Assembly: GCA_021813265.1 (NCBI GenBank)
Contig: JAKALF010000008.1
Span: forward strand, 1 to 19,574
DNA length: 19,574 nt
Source: a bacterium
Lineage (GTDB): Bacteria; Patescibacteriota; Minisyncoccia; UBA6257; GWB1-50-10
Reading direction: 5' to 3'
Each line of letters starts with the position of its first letter. Within the stretch, counting starts at the first letter, position 1. Below are positions 1-5,931 of the stretch, piece by piece. Below the pieces are notes generated by a model that was not told the DNA's origin, ran no database searches, and was given only the letters and a program-made list of their open reading frames with translations. A program made the translations under genes and the position numbers.

Positions 1-471
1 TCTCGGGGTGCCAATGATCGGAATGACACCTTGAACATCAAAAACGGAGAAGGTCGATATTTTTGGGTAACGTTTGATTATAAGAACGCACCCCAACAGA
101 TCATAAACGCAAATCTTATAATCTACAGTTATTCTATGACATCTCCCGACACTATAAAACTCAAAGGAGACGGGACAACGGGAGTGCGTGACGGACCCCC
201 CGTTCCTTTATCCTCTTCTCTTTCCCAAAACTATCCCAACCCCTTTAACCCGAGCACTAAGATACGTTTCAGCATTACGAAATCCTCTTTCGTAATTCTG
301 AAGGTATATGACGTTCTCGGAAGAGAGATTAAAACCTTGGTTGATGAAGAAAAATCGGCAGGTATATATGAAGCGACTTTTAACGCTTCAACCTTGCCCT
401 CTGGAGTCTATATCTACAGACTCCAGGCCGGAACCTTCATTGAAACCAAGAAGATGGTTTTGATCAAATAA
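1..471 (+). CDS. Secreted protein with C-terminal T9SS (por) sorting domain, 5' end outside window
   Basis: The reading frame is open from base 1, so the true start lies upstream; the in-frame TTG at 31 need not be a start. The last ~85 codons form a typical type A sorting domain of the type IX secretion system (FlgD Ig-like fold). It has the hallmark NYPNPFNPSTKIRF near the beginning, then VYDVLGREIKTLV, then SGVYIYRLQAG and a final basic KKMVLIK. In Bacteroidota and relatives this domain directs a protein through the outer membrane and is cleaved off by the PorU sortase. The ~60 residues before it are beta-rich and not recognisable. No Cys is seen. A clear terminator follows 3 bp after the stop. 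The domain assignment is firm; whether the host has a T9SS cannot be seen here, and such a domain next to CPR-like genes is odd. Confidence 0.9.
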   Translation, partial: SRGANDRNDTLNIKNGEGRYFWVTFDYKNAPQQIINANLIIYSYSMTSPDTIKLKGDGTTGVRDGPPVPLSSSLSQNYPNPFNPSTKIRFSITKSSFVILKVYDVLGREIKTLVDEEKSAGIYEATFNASTLPSGVYIYRLQAGTFIETKKMVLIK

Positions 472-473
472 TT

Positions 474-500
474 AATCCCCCTCATGCGAGGGGGATTTTG
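474..500 (+). terminator. Rho-independent terminator
   Basis: A perfect 10-bp stem AATCCCCCTC / GAGGGGGATT (474-483 with 488-497) closes on the 4-nt loop ATGC and runs into TTTTG. It begins 3 bp after the stop codon of the sorting-domain gene. Confidence 0.9.
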
Positions 501-593
501 TAACAATAGAAAACAGTCTTCCATAAAATAGGCATATTTCACTTTGAATTACAAAATACTATACTTTTTATCAAGTTAACTCAATAATTTACA

Positions 594-752
594 GTGGAAA
601 ACCGTTTGGGGGTTGTATCCGCACGGGGAAGTTTTGAAATTGGTAATTATGAAAGACTTTATCCCTTATCTGTCTTGAAAAATCAATCAAGCGGGACTCT
701 CAAAAATACTAAACATCCTGACATGGAATTTCCTTCAATCAATTTGCTATAA
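594..752 (+). CDS. Possible small ORF of 52 aa (doubtful)
   Basis: A GTG-initiated frame runs for 52 codons to TAA at 750-752. A TATACT box lies at 560-565, about 28 nt before the GTG, and an in-frame stop (585-587) closes the frame upstream. The product is mixed and soluble, beginning VENRLGVVSARGSFEIGNYE, with no recognisable domain. Its stop codon lies inside the TATAAT box of the following gene, so transcription and translation of the two would interfere. It could be a real small gene, a decayed fragment of a longer gene, or chance. Confidence 0.2.
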   Translation: MENRLGVVSARGSFEIGNYERLYPLSVLKNQSSGTLKNTKHPDMEFPSINLL

Positions 753-753
753 T
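745..753 (+). promoter_or_regulatory. Extended -10 promoter, leaderless start for the 760 gene
   Basis: TGC followed by a perfect TATAAT (748-753) lies exactly 6 nt before the ATG at 760. With the usual -10 to +1 distance, transcription would begin at the A of the start codon. The earlier ATG at 755 hits a stop after two codons. No convincing -35 is seen, as expected for an extended -10. Confidence 0.75.
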
Positions 754-759
754 AATGAT

Positions 760-1224
760 ATGAATAAAAAACCCCTCATTGCCTCGTTGGTTATCCTGAG
801 TCTCGTGATTATCTACGCCTCCTTCTACTACGGAAAAACAGTGGGAGAACAAAAAGGAAAATCTTCATACGCCCCATTGGTTGATCTTGCCTTTCCCAAG
901 CCCCCCAAAGATATCCGTCAATTAAGCGGAATTGTAAAAGGAGTATATGGCGCGACTATTGATTTTGAAATCAATAGCGTTGACGACTATCTCCCCCATC
1001 TTGATGGAACGCCTCAAAAAAAAGAAATACGTCACGCGACGGTTACAAGCAAAACTACCCTAACCCTTATCGATTCAACCAAGCTTGACTCTCGAGGAAA
1101 TCCTAAAACCAAAACCCTTTCTCTTTCGGATATAAAACCCGGAATGGGCGTAACCGTCCAGAGCAATCAAAATATCCGGAACGTCAAAGAATTTGACGCC
1201 TCTTCCGTTCAGATAGTACAATAG
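760..1224 (+). CDS. Signal-anchored protein, unknown function (OB-like/DUF5666-like)
   Basis: The 154-residue product starts with a short basic end and a hydrophobic segment (about residues 5-25, LIASLVILSLVIIYASFYYG), which would be an uncleaved anchor or signal peptide. The rest is a small exported beta-rich domain: a stretch around residues 55-75 (LSGIVKGVYGATIDFEI) and a later one (LSDIKPGMGVTVQS) resemble the small beta-barrel layout of DUF5666-type proteins, where a polymer-like 'G-x-V' strand is followed by 'L-x-D-I-K-x-G-M-x-V'. That similarity is by eye only. It is the first gene of a probable unit with clpP, 7 bp downstream. There is no Shine-Dalgarno; the ATG is placed by the -10 box 6 nt upstream. 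Confidence 0.8.
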   Translation: MNKKPLIASLVILSLVIIYASFYYGKTVGEQKGKSSYAPLVDLAFPKPPKDIRQLSGIVKGVYGATIDFEINSVDDYLPHLDGTPQKKEIRHATVTSKTTLTLIDSTKLDSRGNPKTKTLSLSDIKPGMGVTVQSNQNIRNVKEFDASSVQIVQ

Positions 1225-1231
1225 CGATACG

Positions 1232-1819
1232 ATGAATTTAATACCTACGGTTATAGAAAAATCTCCCTATGGAGAACGCGCCTATGATATCTATTCGCGT
1301 CTTTTAAAGGACCGCATTATCTTCCTTGGCGGCGTTATCAACGACCAAGTCGCCAACACAGTTATCGCCCAACTTCTTCTTTTAGATCATGAGGATTCAA
1401 AAAAAGACATCCAGCTGTATTTGAATTCTCCGGGAGGATCCGTTACCGCGGGACTTGCCATATACGACACGATGGAATTCGTAAAAGCGCCCGTCTCAAC
1501 GATATGCGTCGGCATGGCAGCTTCCATGGGGGCTTTTCTTCTTGGATGCGGAGAGAAGGGAAAGCGCTACGCGCTTCCCAATTCCGAGATCATGCTTCAT
1601 CAGGTCATGGGAAACGTAGAGGGCCAGGCGAGCGAGATTGAAATTACCGCAAAACAAATCTTGAAGATAAAGGCTAAGATCAATCAGATCCTCGCGAAAA
1701 ATACCGGACAGAAGGTTGAGAAAATCGAGAAAGACACGGACCGAGATTTTTATCTCTCCTCGGAGGAAGCGAAAACCTATGGCCTCATTGACGCGGTTTT
1801 AAAGACCAACAAGAAATAG
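1232..1819 (+). CDS. clpP: ATP-dependent Clp protease proteolytic subunit
   Basis: ClpP is the serine peptidase core of the Clp protease. It forms a double heptameric ring in the cytoplasm and degrades proteins fed by ClpX or ClpC-type ATPases. The 195-residue product is full length for the mature enzyme. All parts are visible: LNSPGGSVTAG (about 64-74, substrate-binding oxyanion region), the nucleophile Ser98 in GMAASMGA, His123 in IMLHQ and Asp172 in RDFYLS, giving an intact catalytic triad. Like many ClpP proteins it needs no long propeptide; it begins MNLIPTVIEK, a normal mature N-terminus. It starts 7 bp after the preceding stop, with no Shine-Dalgarno; a TACAAT at 1217-1222, 9 nt before the ATG, could be an internal promoter. 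A terminator follows directly. No clpX is seen in the window. Confidence 0.98.
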   Translation: MNLIPTVIEKSPYGERAYDIYSRLLKDRIIFLGGVINDQVANTVIAQLLLLDHEDSKKDIQLYLNSPGGSVTAGLAIYDTMEFVKAPVSTICVGMAASMGAFLLGCGEKGKRYALPNSEIMLHQVMGNVEGQASEIEITAKQILKIKAKINQILAKNTGQKVEKIEKDTDRDFYLSSEEAKTYGLIDAVLKTNKK

Positions 1820-1825
1820 ATAGAA

Positions 1826-1849
1826 AAGCGCCTTTTGGGCGCTTCTTTT
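1826..1849 (+). terminator. Rho-independent terminator after clpP
   Basis: A 7-bp stem AAGCGCC / GGCGCTT (1826-1832 with 1838-1844) has the loop TTTTG and is followed by CTTTTA. It separates clpP from tyrS and rules out the longer in-frame tyrS start at 1835, which lies within it. Confidence 0.85.
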
Positions 1850-1864
1850 ATTTCCCCCTCAAGC

Positions 1865-1870
1865 TATAAT
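1865..1870 (+). promoter_or_regulatory. -10 box of tyrS, near-leaderless
   Basis: A perfect TATAAT lies 9 nt before the ATG at 1880, leaving at most about 3 nt of leader. It lies downstream of the clpP terminator and so defines an independent transcription unit. Confidence 0.7.
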
Positions 1871-1879
1871 AAAAGAAAC

Positions 1880-3031
1880 ATGAAAAAACCATCGCTTGAA
1901 ACACTCCTTACGCGTGGCGTCCAAGACATCATCATCCGAGAACATCTCGAGAAAAGATTGCATTCGGAAAAAACGCTGCGCGTGAAACTGGGTATAGATC
2001 CCACCGCCCCCGATATCCATCTCGGACATACCATAGCCCTTAGAAAAATGAGACAGTTTCAAGAACTTGGTCATCAAGCAGTCCTTATCATCGGAGACTT
2101 TACCGCTCAAATCGGAGATCCTTCGGGAAGATCGGAAACGCGAAAATCCTTAACTGAGAAAGAAATAGACCTTAACCTTAAAGGGTATCTGAAACAAGCC
2201 GGAAAAGTTATTGACATTAAAAAGACCGAGATACGATATAACAGTGAATGGCATAAGAAAAAGGGATTGAGCGCTCTTTTAGAACTTGCTCGATCGGCAA
2301 CGGTTCAGCAGGTTCTGAAACGCGACGATTTTGAAAAACGACTGAATGAGGGAAACGATATCTCTCTTCTTGAAACGCTCTACCCTCTTCTTCAGGGATA
2401 CGATTCTGTTGTTGTAAAAGCGGATGTTGAGCTCGGGGGTACCGATCAAACTTTCAATCTCCTCATGGGACGAAGGGTTCAGCGTTACTTTGGACTCCCG
2501 GAACAAGATATTATAACCTTCCCTCTTCTTGAGGGAACGGACGGAGTTCGCAAGATGAGTAAGAGCTATGGAAACTATATTGGAGTTTCTGAAACTCCCA
2601 ACGACATGTTCGGGAAAGTCATGACCATACCCGATTCTCTCATACCTAAATACTTTCTAACCCTTACGGATAATGATATACCGATTCAAGGAGATCCCTA
2701 CCAAGCAAAACTACTTCTCGCTGAAACTATCGTGTCCTTATACCACTCTCCCCGGAAAGCACGGGACGCGAAGCAAGAGTTCATTCGCGTTTTTTCAAAC
2801 AAACAAATTCCCGAAGATCTGCCCGTTCTAAAAACAAAACCTCAACTATCTCTCCTTGAATTGCTTACGCGCTCTGGAGTTTCGAGCAAAAGCGAGGCTC
2901 GCCGTCTTCTAAAACAGGGGGCTATAAAGATTAATGATGTGTTAAAAACCGACCCCGATGAAGTTGTTTCTCTTAAACATGGAGATGTCTTAAAAGTCGG
3001 GAAACGGAGATTTTTCAAGATTTCTATTTAA
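1880..3031 (+). CDS. tyrS: Tyrosine--tRNA ligase
   Basis: This class I aminoacyl-tRNA synthetase charges tRNA-Tyr with tyrosine using ATP. The 383-residue product is complete: the Rossmann catalytic core has the HIGH-type signature HLGH at 47-50 (in PDIHLGH), the GDFTAQIGDPSGR segment at 72-84, a tyrosine-pocket stretch GGTDQ at 186-190, and the KMSKS loop at 225-229. A C-terminal S4 RNA-binding domain (about 323-383) has the usual SKSEARRLLKQGAIKIN element. The HLGH/LRKMRQFQ layout points to the TyrZ-like branch. The ATG at 1880 was chosen over an in-frame start 45 nt upstream because that extension would lie in the clpP terminator and across the -10 box. Its stop codon overlaps the 3' end of the convergent cupredoxin gene by 8 bp. 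Confidence 0.97.
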   Translation: MKKPSLETLLTRGVQDIIIREHLEKRLHSEKTLRVKLGIDPTAPDIHLGHTIALRKMRQFQELGHQAVLIIGDFTAQIGDPSGRSETRKSLTEKEIDLNLKGYLKQAGKVIDIKKTEIRYNSEWHKKKGLSALLELARSATVQQVLKRDDFEKRLNEGNDISLLETLYPLLQGYDSVVVKADVELGGTDQTFNLLMGRRVQRYFGLPEQDIITFPLLEGTDGVRKMSKSYGNYIGVSETPNDMFGKVMTIPDSLIPKYFLTLTDNDIPIQGDPYQAKLLLAETIVSLYHSPRKARDAKQEFIRVFSNKQIPEDLPVLKTKPQLSLLELLTRSGVSSKSEARRLLKQGAIKINDVLKTDPDEVVSLKHGDVLKVGKRRFFKISI

Positions 3032-3668
3032 CAATCATGACTCCCGTCTCTCCTCTTGCTTTATGTCCCGGCACGTCGCAGTAGAAGGCGTAGCTCCCCG
3101 GCTTTTCGGGAGTAAAAAACGCTATGGTTCTTGTTTCTTTTGGACCCAGACCAACCGCGACATCGGATAATGACTTGTCTTCAAACTTAAACACGTGAGT
3201 CTTATCATCCCCCGATGTTATCGCGAGGGTTATGTTTTGTTTTGCTTCTACCCTAAACTCCTTTGGAGAAAACCCTTCGGCGGATATGGTTAATTTTTTA
3301 GCCGTGCTTGGAATTTGATTTTCCTTAATGGGGGCTGATTGATAGGGTTGTGTTGGAGGGGCGGGTTCCGGAACGGGTGGTTTTACGGGTTGCGATATGG
3401 GATTTTGCTCTCGTGGAACAACCTGATTTTCCGTTTTAGGATTACCGTTTGATTTTCCCTCCTCGCTTCCCTTAGGGACAAGACTGGGAATAAAACTGTT
3501 TAAGATGCTTGTTATCGGACTTTGCGATTCTTGGGTACTGGTCGCGTTTTTTCTTGAATCAACAAACTTTCCCGTTGGAACGATGATAAAGATGCTGAAA
3601 AGAACGATGCCGATGACGATGAGTCCTATGAAAAATACGGCTATAAGAGATCTGAAGAATGCTTCCAT
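3024..3668 (-). CDS. Membrane-anchored cupredoxin-domain protein
   Basis: The 214-residue product has an N-terminal membrane anchor (about 6-31), a Ser/Pro/Gln-rich linker (about 40-122, with a proline stretch PVPEPAPP), and a C-terminal cupredoxin fold (about 124-214). The copper-binding residues are His158 (KTHVF), Cys197 and His202 in YCDVPGH. The usual axial Met of the CxxPGHxxxGM pattern is Glu207 here (GHKARGE); the nearest Met, 211, falls in the last beta-strand. It is probably an extracytoplasmic electron carrier or copper-binding protein. The ATG at 3668 was chosen because a TATAAT lies 6 nt upstream and the longer in-frame start at 3749 would run through tRNA-Gly. The 3' end overlaps tyrS by 8 bp with no terminator between. 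Confidence 0.88.
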   Translation of the reverse strand: MEAFFRSLIAVFFIGLIVIGIVLFSIFIIVPTGKFVDSRKNATSTQESQSPITSILNSFIPSLVPKGSEEGKSNGNPKTENQVVPREQNPISQPVKPPVPEPAPPTQPYQSAPIKENQIPSTAKKLTISAEGFSPKEFRVEAKQNITLAITSGDDKTHVFKFEDKSLSDVAVGLGPKETRTIAFFTPEKPGSYAFYCDVPGHKARGETGVMIVK

Positions 3669-3674
3669 AATCTT

Positions 3675-3680
3675 ATTATA
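3675..3680 (-). promoter_or_regulatory. -10 box, leaderless start of the cupredoxin gene
   Basis: TATAAT on the minus strand lies exactly 6 nt before the ATG at 3668, placing the predicted +1 at the start codon. It lies just downstream of tRNA-Gly on the same strand and decides the start. Confidence 0.75.
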
Positions 3681-3692
3681 AAGGATTATATG

Positions 3693-3763
3693 TGCGGGCA
3701 GGGAGAATCGGACTCCCGTCTCATCCTTGGCAAGGACGTGTTCTACCACTAAACCATGCCCGC
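3693..3763 (-). tRNA. tRNA-Gly (GCC)
   Basis: The minus strand folds into a 71-nt cloverleaf. Acceptor GCGGGCA pairs perfectly with TGCCCGC. The anticodon loop TTGCCAA gives GCC, which reads GGC and GGU. The T arm is CGGGA-GTCCGAT-TCTCC-like with TTC-type loop sequence, and the D arm contains GTTTAGTGGTAGAAC. The discriminator is A. The 3' CCA is not encoded. Confidence 0.95.
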
Positions 3764-3768
3764 GATCG

Positions 3769-3954
3769 TTATTTCCCCGGGGGAGGAGCTGTCGGTCCCT
3801 TCACATATGGAACTCCCGTCGGTCCCTTGAAGTTAACCGTTGGGGTTTCCCTGATTTCCGGAGCTTTCGTTTTTTGAAGAAACAAGAGGGACAGAGCGGC
3901 ATATAATATGACAGCGATTAAAATACCTAATAGCAGTATAGTATTCTTCTTCAT
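3769..3954 (-). CDS. Small anchored peptide with Lys-Gly-Pro-Thr repeat
   Basis: The 61-residue product has a basic start, one strong hydrophobic segment (about 5-26) and a short exported tail. The tail holds two copies of K-G-P-T (FKGPTGVPYVKGPTAPPPGK) and ends in prolines. It has no cysteine and is not a lipoprotein. A Shine-Dalgarno-like AGAGG (3958-3962) stands 3 nt before the ATG and a -10 box TATGAT lies at 3971-3976, which supports it as a real gene. It is divergent from the 4021 gene and lies 5 bp before tRNA-Gly on the same strand, so it may share a transcript with the tRNA. Function unknown. Confidence 0.65.
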   Translation of the reverse strand: MKKNTILLLGILIAVILYAALSLLFLQKTKAPEIRETPTVNFKGPTGVPYVKGPTAPPPGK

Positions 3955-3970
3955 GCGCCTCTATGGAAAA

Positions 3971-3976
3971 ATCATA
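3971..3976 (-). promoter_or_regulatory. -10 box of the 61-aa gene (and perhaps tRNA-Gly)
   Basis: TATGAT on the minus strand is 16 nt before the ATG at 3954, predicting a leader of about 10 nt that holds AGAGG. It faces away from the promoter of the 4021 gene. Confidence 0.5.
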
Positions 3977-4002
3977 AAACAAAACACCAAGAGTTTCAAT
4001 AA

Positions 4003-4013
4003 TATGATATGAT
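4003..4013 (+). promoter_or_regulatory. Overlapping tandem TATGAT -10 boxes before the 4021 gene
   Basis: Two copies of TATGAT overlap by one base (4003-4008 and 4008-4013). Using the second, the ATG at 4021 lies 7 nt away, as in the other leaderless genes. The ATG at 4009 falls inside the promoter and is therefore unlikely to be the start. Confidence 0.6.
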
Positions 4014-4020
4014 TAACTAT

Positions 4021-4494
4021 ATGGAAATACAGAGGCGTAAAGAAATAACATGGCGAGCTCCCGAACACGAACATATCGAACGAGAGCCAAGGTGGTTTTT
4101 TGGACTCGGTCTTGTCGCTCTTCTTTTAGTTATCTTCGCTATCTGGCAGAAAAGTTTCTTTTTCGCTTTCTTTATCGTTCTTTCAACCATTCTCATGATG
4201 TTCTTCGCGCGCAACAAGCCCGAACACGTTAACTTCAAAATTGACGAAAAAGGACTCACGATCGGAAACAGATTCTATGGCTTCAGAGATTTTGAAGAGT
4301 TCGCGTATCGCGACTTTCCCGGAAGACGGGATGAACTCGTGTTTAAACGTAAAATATTCTTCAATCCTATTATCAAAATCCCTATTGACGAGCGTATAGC
4401 GGGAGGCGTCCTTGAAATGCTACGCGGAAAAGTTAAAGAAGTTGAACATGAAGAAACTCTTATGGAACTTTTCTCCGATTGGCTGGGATTCTAG
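4021..4494 (+). CDS. Two-helix membrane protein with PH-like C-terminal domain, unknown
   Basis: The 157-residue product begins with a charged cytoplasmic stretch containing WRAPEH and a short WFF segment. Two hydrophobic helices follow (about 27-43 and 46-62), then a soluble domain of alternating beta-strands (NFKIDEKGLTIGNRFYGF, then DELVFKRK and NPIIKIPID) and a C-terminal helix. This layout resembles a small PH-like domain on a hairpin anchor. I believe similar proteins are frequent in Parcubacteria (general knowledge, not checked). The start at 4021 rather than 4009 is chosen from the promoter position. The gene ends 47 bp before tRNA-Arg. Confidence 0.85.
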   Translation: MEIQRRKEITWRAPEHEHIEREPRWFFGLGLVALLLVIFAIWQKSFFFAFFIVLSTILMMFFARNKPEHVNFKIDEKGLTIGNRFYGFRDFEEFAYRDFPGRRDELVFKRKIFFNPIIKIPIDERIAGGVLEMLRGKVKEVEHEETLMELFSDWLGF

Positions 4495-4541
4495 TCTTGC
4501 GAAAATGACTTTTGTGGTAAATAATACGGGAATGCTTTTCC

Positions 4542-4613
4542 GCCCTCGTCGTTCAACGGATAGGACGCAAGATTGCGGATCTTGTAATCGAGGTTCGATT
4601 CCTCGCGAGGGCA
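4542..4613 (+). tRNA. tRNA-Arg (GCG)
   Basis: This is a 72-nt cloverleaf. Acceptor GCCCTCG pairs with CGAGGGC, discriminator A. The D arm is GTTC/GGAC with the AACGGATA loop typical of arginine tRNAs. Anticodon stem CAAGA/TCTTG closes the loop TTGCGGA, so the anticodon is GCG. The T arm is CGAGG-TTCGATT-CCTCG. CCA is not encoded. Bacteria normally read this box with tRNA-Arg(ACG) modified to inosine, so a G34 form is unusual. Confidence 0.93.
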
Positions 4614-4624
4614 CAAAAATATGC

Positions 4625-4630
4625 AGGAAG
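4625..4630 (+). promoter_or_regulatory. Shine-Dalgarno that points to the start of the kinase-like gene
   Basis: AGGAAG lies 7 nt before the ATG at 4638. It supports that ATG as the ancestral start although it is out of frame with the body of the gene. Confidence 0.6.
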
Positions 4631-4637
4631 TGTAAAG

Positions 4638-5509
4638 ATGAAAATATTGTTTTTTCTAAAGAAGATTTCGAAAATTTTTGGCCCCTCACAAATATAGAGA
4701 TTGGAAAGATTTTACAAAAAAGTGGCGAAAGAATAGTTTGTGAACTTTTGTCGAATGAAGGCAACTTTGTATTCAAAATTGCCGACCCATCTAAAACCGA
4801 AGAAAGGCTAAAAAGAGATATTTTCGCTTTTGATTTTTTAAAATTAAAAAATTTTCAAAATATACCAGCGCTTCTGAAAACTAAAGATGGGTGTGGCTAT
4901 AAAAAACTGGGTAACCAGTTTGTATATGTTATGGAACGTATTGACGGAAAAACGCCGGAACGAACGCCGGAAAATTGGGTGCGACTTGGAGAGATAACAG
5001 CAAAACTCCATAACATTTCAGATTATCCTTACGAAACCTTGTTTACTGTAGAATCAGAAATGCCTAAGTTTACTGAAACAGCAAAAAAACTTGCTTTTGC
5101 TGATGAGTACATAGAACTTGTGGAGTCGTTGCCTGATTTTTCTAACCTATCAACTTCTCTTATTCATACGGACATCGGACCGCATAATGCGGTTCAAAAA
5201 CCTGACGGTACTATCGTACTCACTGATTGGGACGACGCTGGCGTAGGAATAATAATTCTTGATTTAGGATTTCCTCTCATTTGCCATTTTATAACTCACG
5301 AATTAAATTTTGAAAAAGAAAAGGCCGAGGCATTTTATACTGCTTACTTTTCAAAAAGAAATTTACCAGATATAGAAAGGTCTCTAATCTTTAGCGCCGG
5401 CCTTTTCTTTGCGCTAATATATGTCCCATATGGAGATACAGAAAAAAATTGGCAGAGAATCAAATTTGCAGTGCGGAACAAAGAATTTATTTCATTGGTT
5501 CTTAAATGA
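4638..5509 (+). CDS. Phosphotransferase (APH/choline-kinase fold), start frameshifted
   Basis: The body is a small-molecule kinase of the aminoglycoside phosphotransferase fold. Near residue 177 it has the catalytic loop HTDIGPHN, and 20 residues later the metal-binding TDWDDAG. An N-lobe strand (FVFKIAD) with the ATP-binding lysine and the linker YVMERIDG are also present. The substrate is unknown. Codons from 4655 on are open to TGA at 5507-5509, but that frame has no ATG/GTG/TTG start between the tRNA and the conserved N-lobe. ATG 4638, with a good Shine-Dalgarno, is one base out of phase and stops at 4695. Adding one T to the T6 run at 4650-4655 joins the two into a natural 290-residue protein beginning MKILFFSKEDF. 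This may be a real indel, an assembly error, or slippage on the T run. The gene starts 24 bp after tRNA-Arg, with base use more A/T than the flanks. Confidence 0.8.
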
Positions 5510-5931
5510 GAACTGAAAAAATTTTGGATTTCCCGCGAAAACACGGAGAAAGGTTCAGGGGAAAATCCTCAAAATTAGCCGAGTGTTTTGCAAAATCCTT
5601 TTCCCAGAAAATAGTTTTCGCAAAACCGAGTCCGCATTGAAGCTCAACCATACTACCCGAATGCTTAGAGGGTATAACTCCAAAAGAAAAATACCCTTTT
5701 CTTTTAGAAAAAATTGATCGTGCGCAAAATCAGAAATGCAAGGAGTGTTTTTCTTTTGGGGTTGATGACACACTTGCCAGTGAGTGGGGTTTTCCCGGAA
5801 CGTGCGATTCAGTTTCAAGCCATCGTGCGCTCCGCGCGTGGCACATCATTTGTTTTGGAAATAGGCAGGAGTTTGGTACAATAAACACACCGATACGGGC
5901 GTCTGAAAGAAAATTTTTCATCACAGAAAGT
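5510..5931. other. Gene-poor stretch of 422 bp
   Basis: No gene is recognised. The plus frame of the next gene stays open upstream to about 5640 but contains no ATG, GTG or TTG in that extension. Another plus frame and a minus-strand frame of 87 codons are also open, and none gives a recognisable protein. The stretch may be a decayed gene. Its right end holds a plausible promoter (5854-5882). Confidence 0.5.
5854..5882 (+). promoter_or_regulatory. Promoter of the 5932 gene
   Basis: -35 TTTGGA (5854-5859), 17-bp spacer, -10 TACAAT (5877-5882). Predicted start of transcription is near 5889, giving a leader of about 43 nt without a clear Shine-Dalgarno. Confidence 0.45.

Larger units (their letters stand above)
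501..759. other. Intergenic stretch, 259 bp
   Basis: No gene is recognised with confidence. The left part is A+T rich and holds a possible -10 box TATACT at 560-565. The right part, from about 594, is richer in G+C and contains a 52-codon open frame listed separately. The far right end carries the promoter of the next gene. If the contig were a false join between a Bacteroidota-like and a CPR-like genome, the join would most likely lie here. Confidence 0.5.

Noticed and set aside
1835..1879. Longer N-terminus for TyrRS from 1835
   Set aside because: It lies in the clpP terminator and crosses the -10 box. The family normally starts near MKKPSLETLL-type sequence.
3669..3749. Longer N-terminus for the cupredoxin, starting at 3749
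   Set aside because: The added part would run through tRNA-Gly (3693-3763), and a TATAAT box lies 6 nt before the ATG at 3668.
4412..4637. Longer N-terminus for the kinase-like gene, starting at 4412
   Set aside because: It would overlap the end of the 4021 gene in another frame and read through the whole tRNA-Arg. A Shine-Dalgarno-led ATG at 4638 explains the start better, with a one-base frameshift.
4594..5542. Imperfect direct repeat of the tRNA-Arg 3' end (GATTCCTCGCGAGGGCACA) at about 5524-5542, just after the kinase-like gene, as a possible attachment site
   Set aside because: Only about 13 of 19 bases match. In a stretch of several thousand bases a match this weak is expected by chance, and no integrase is present.
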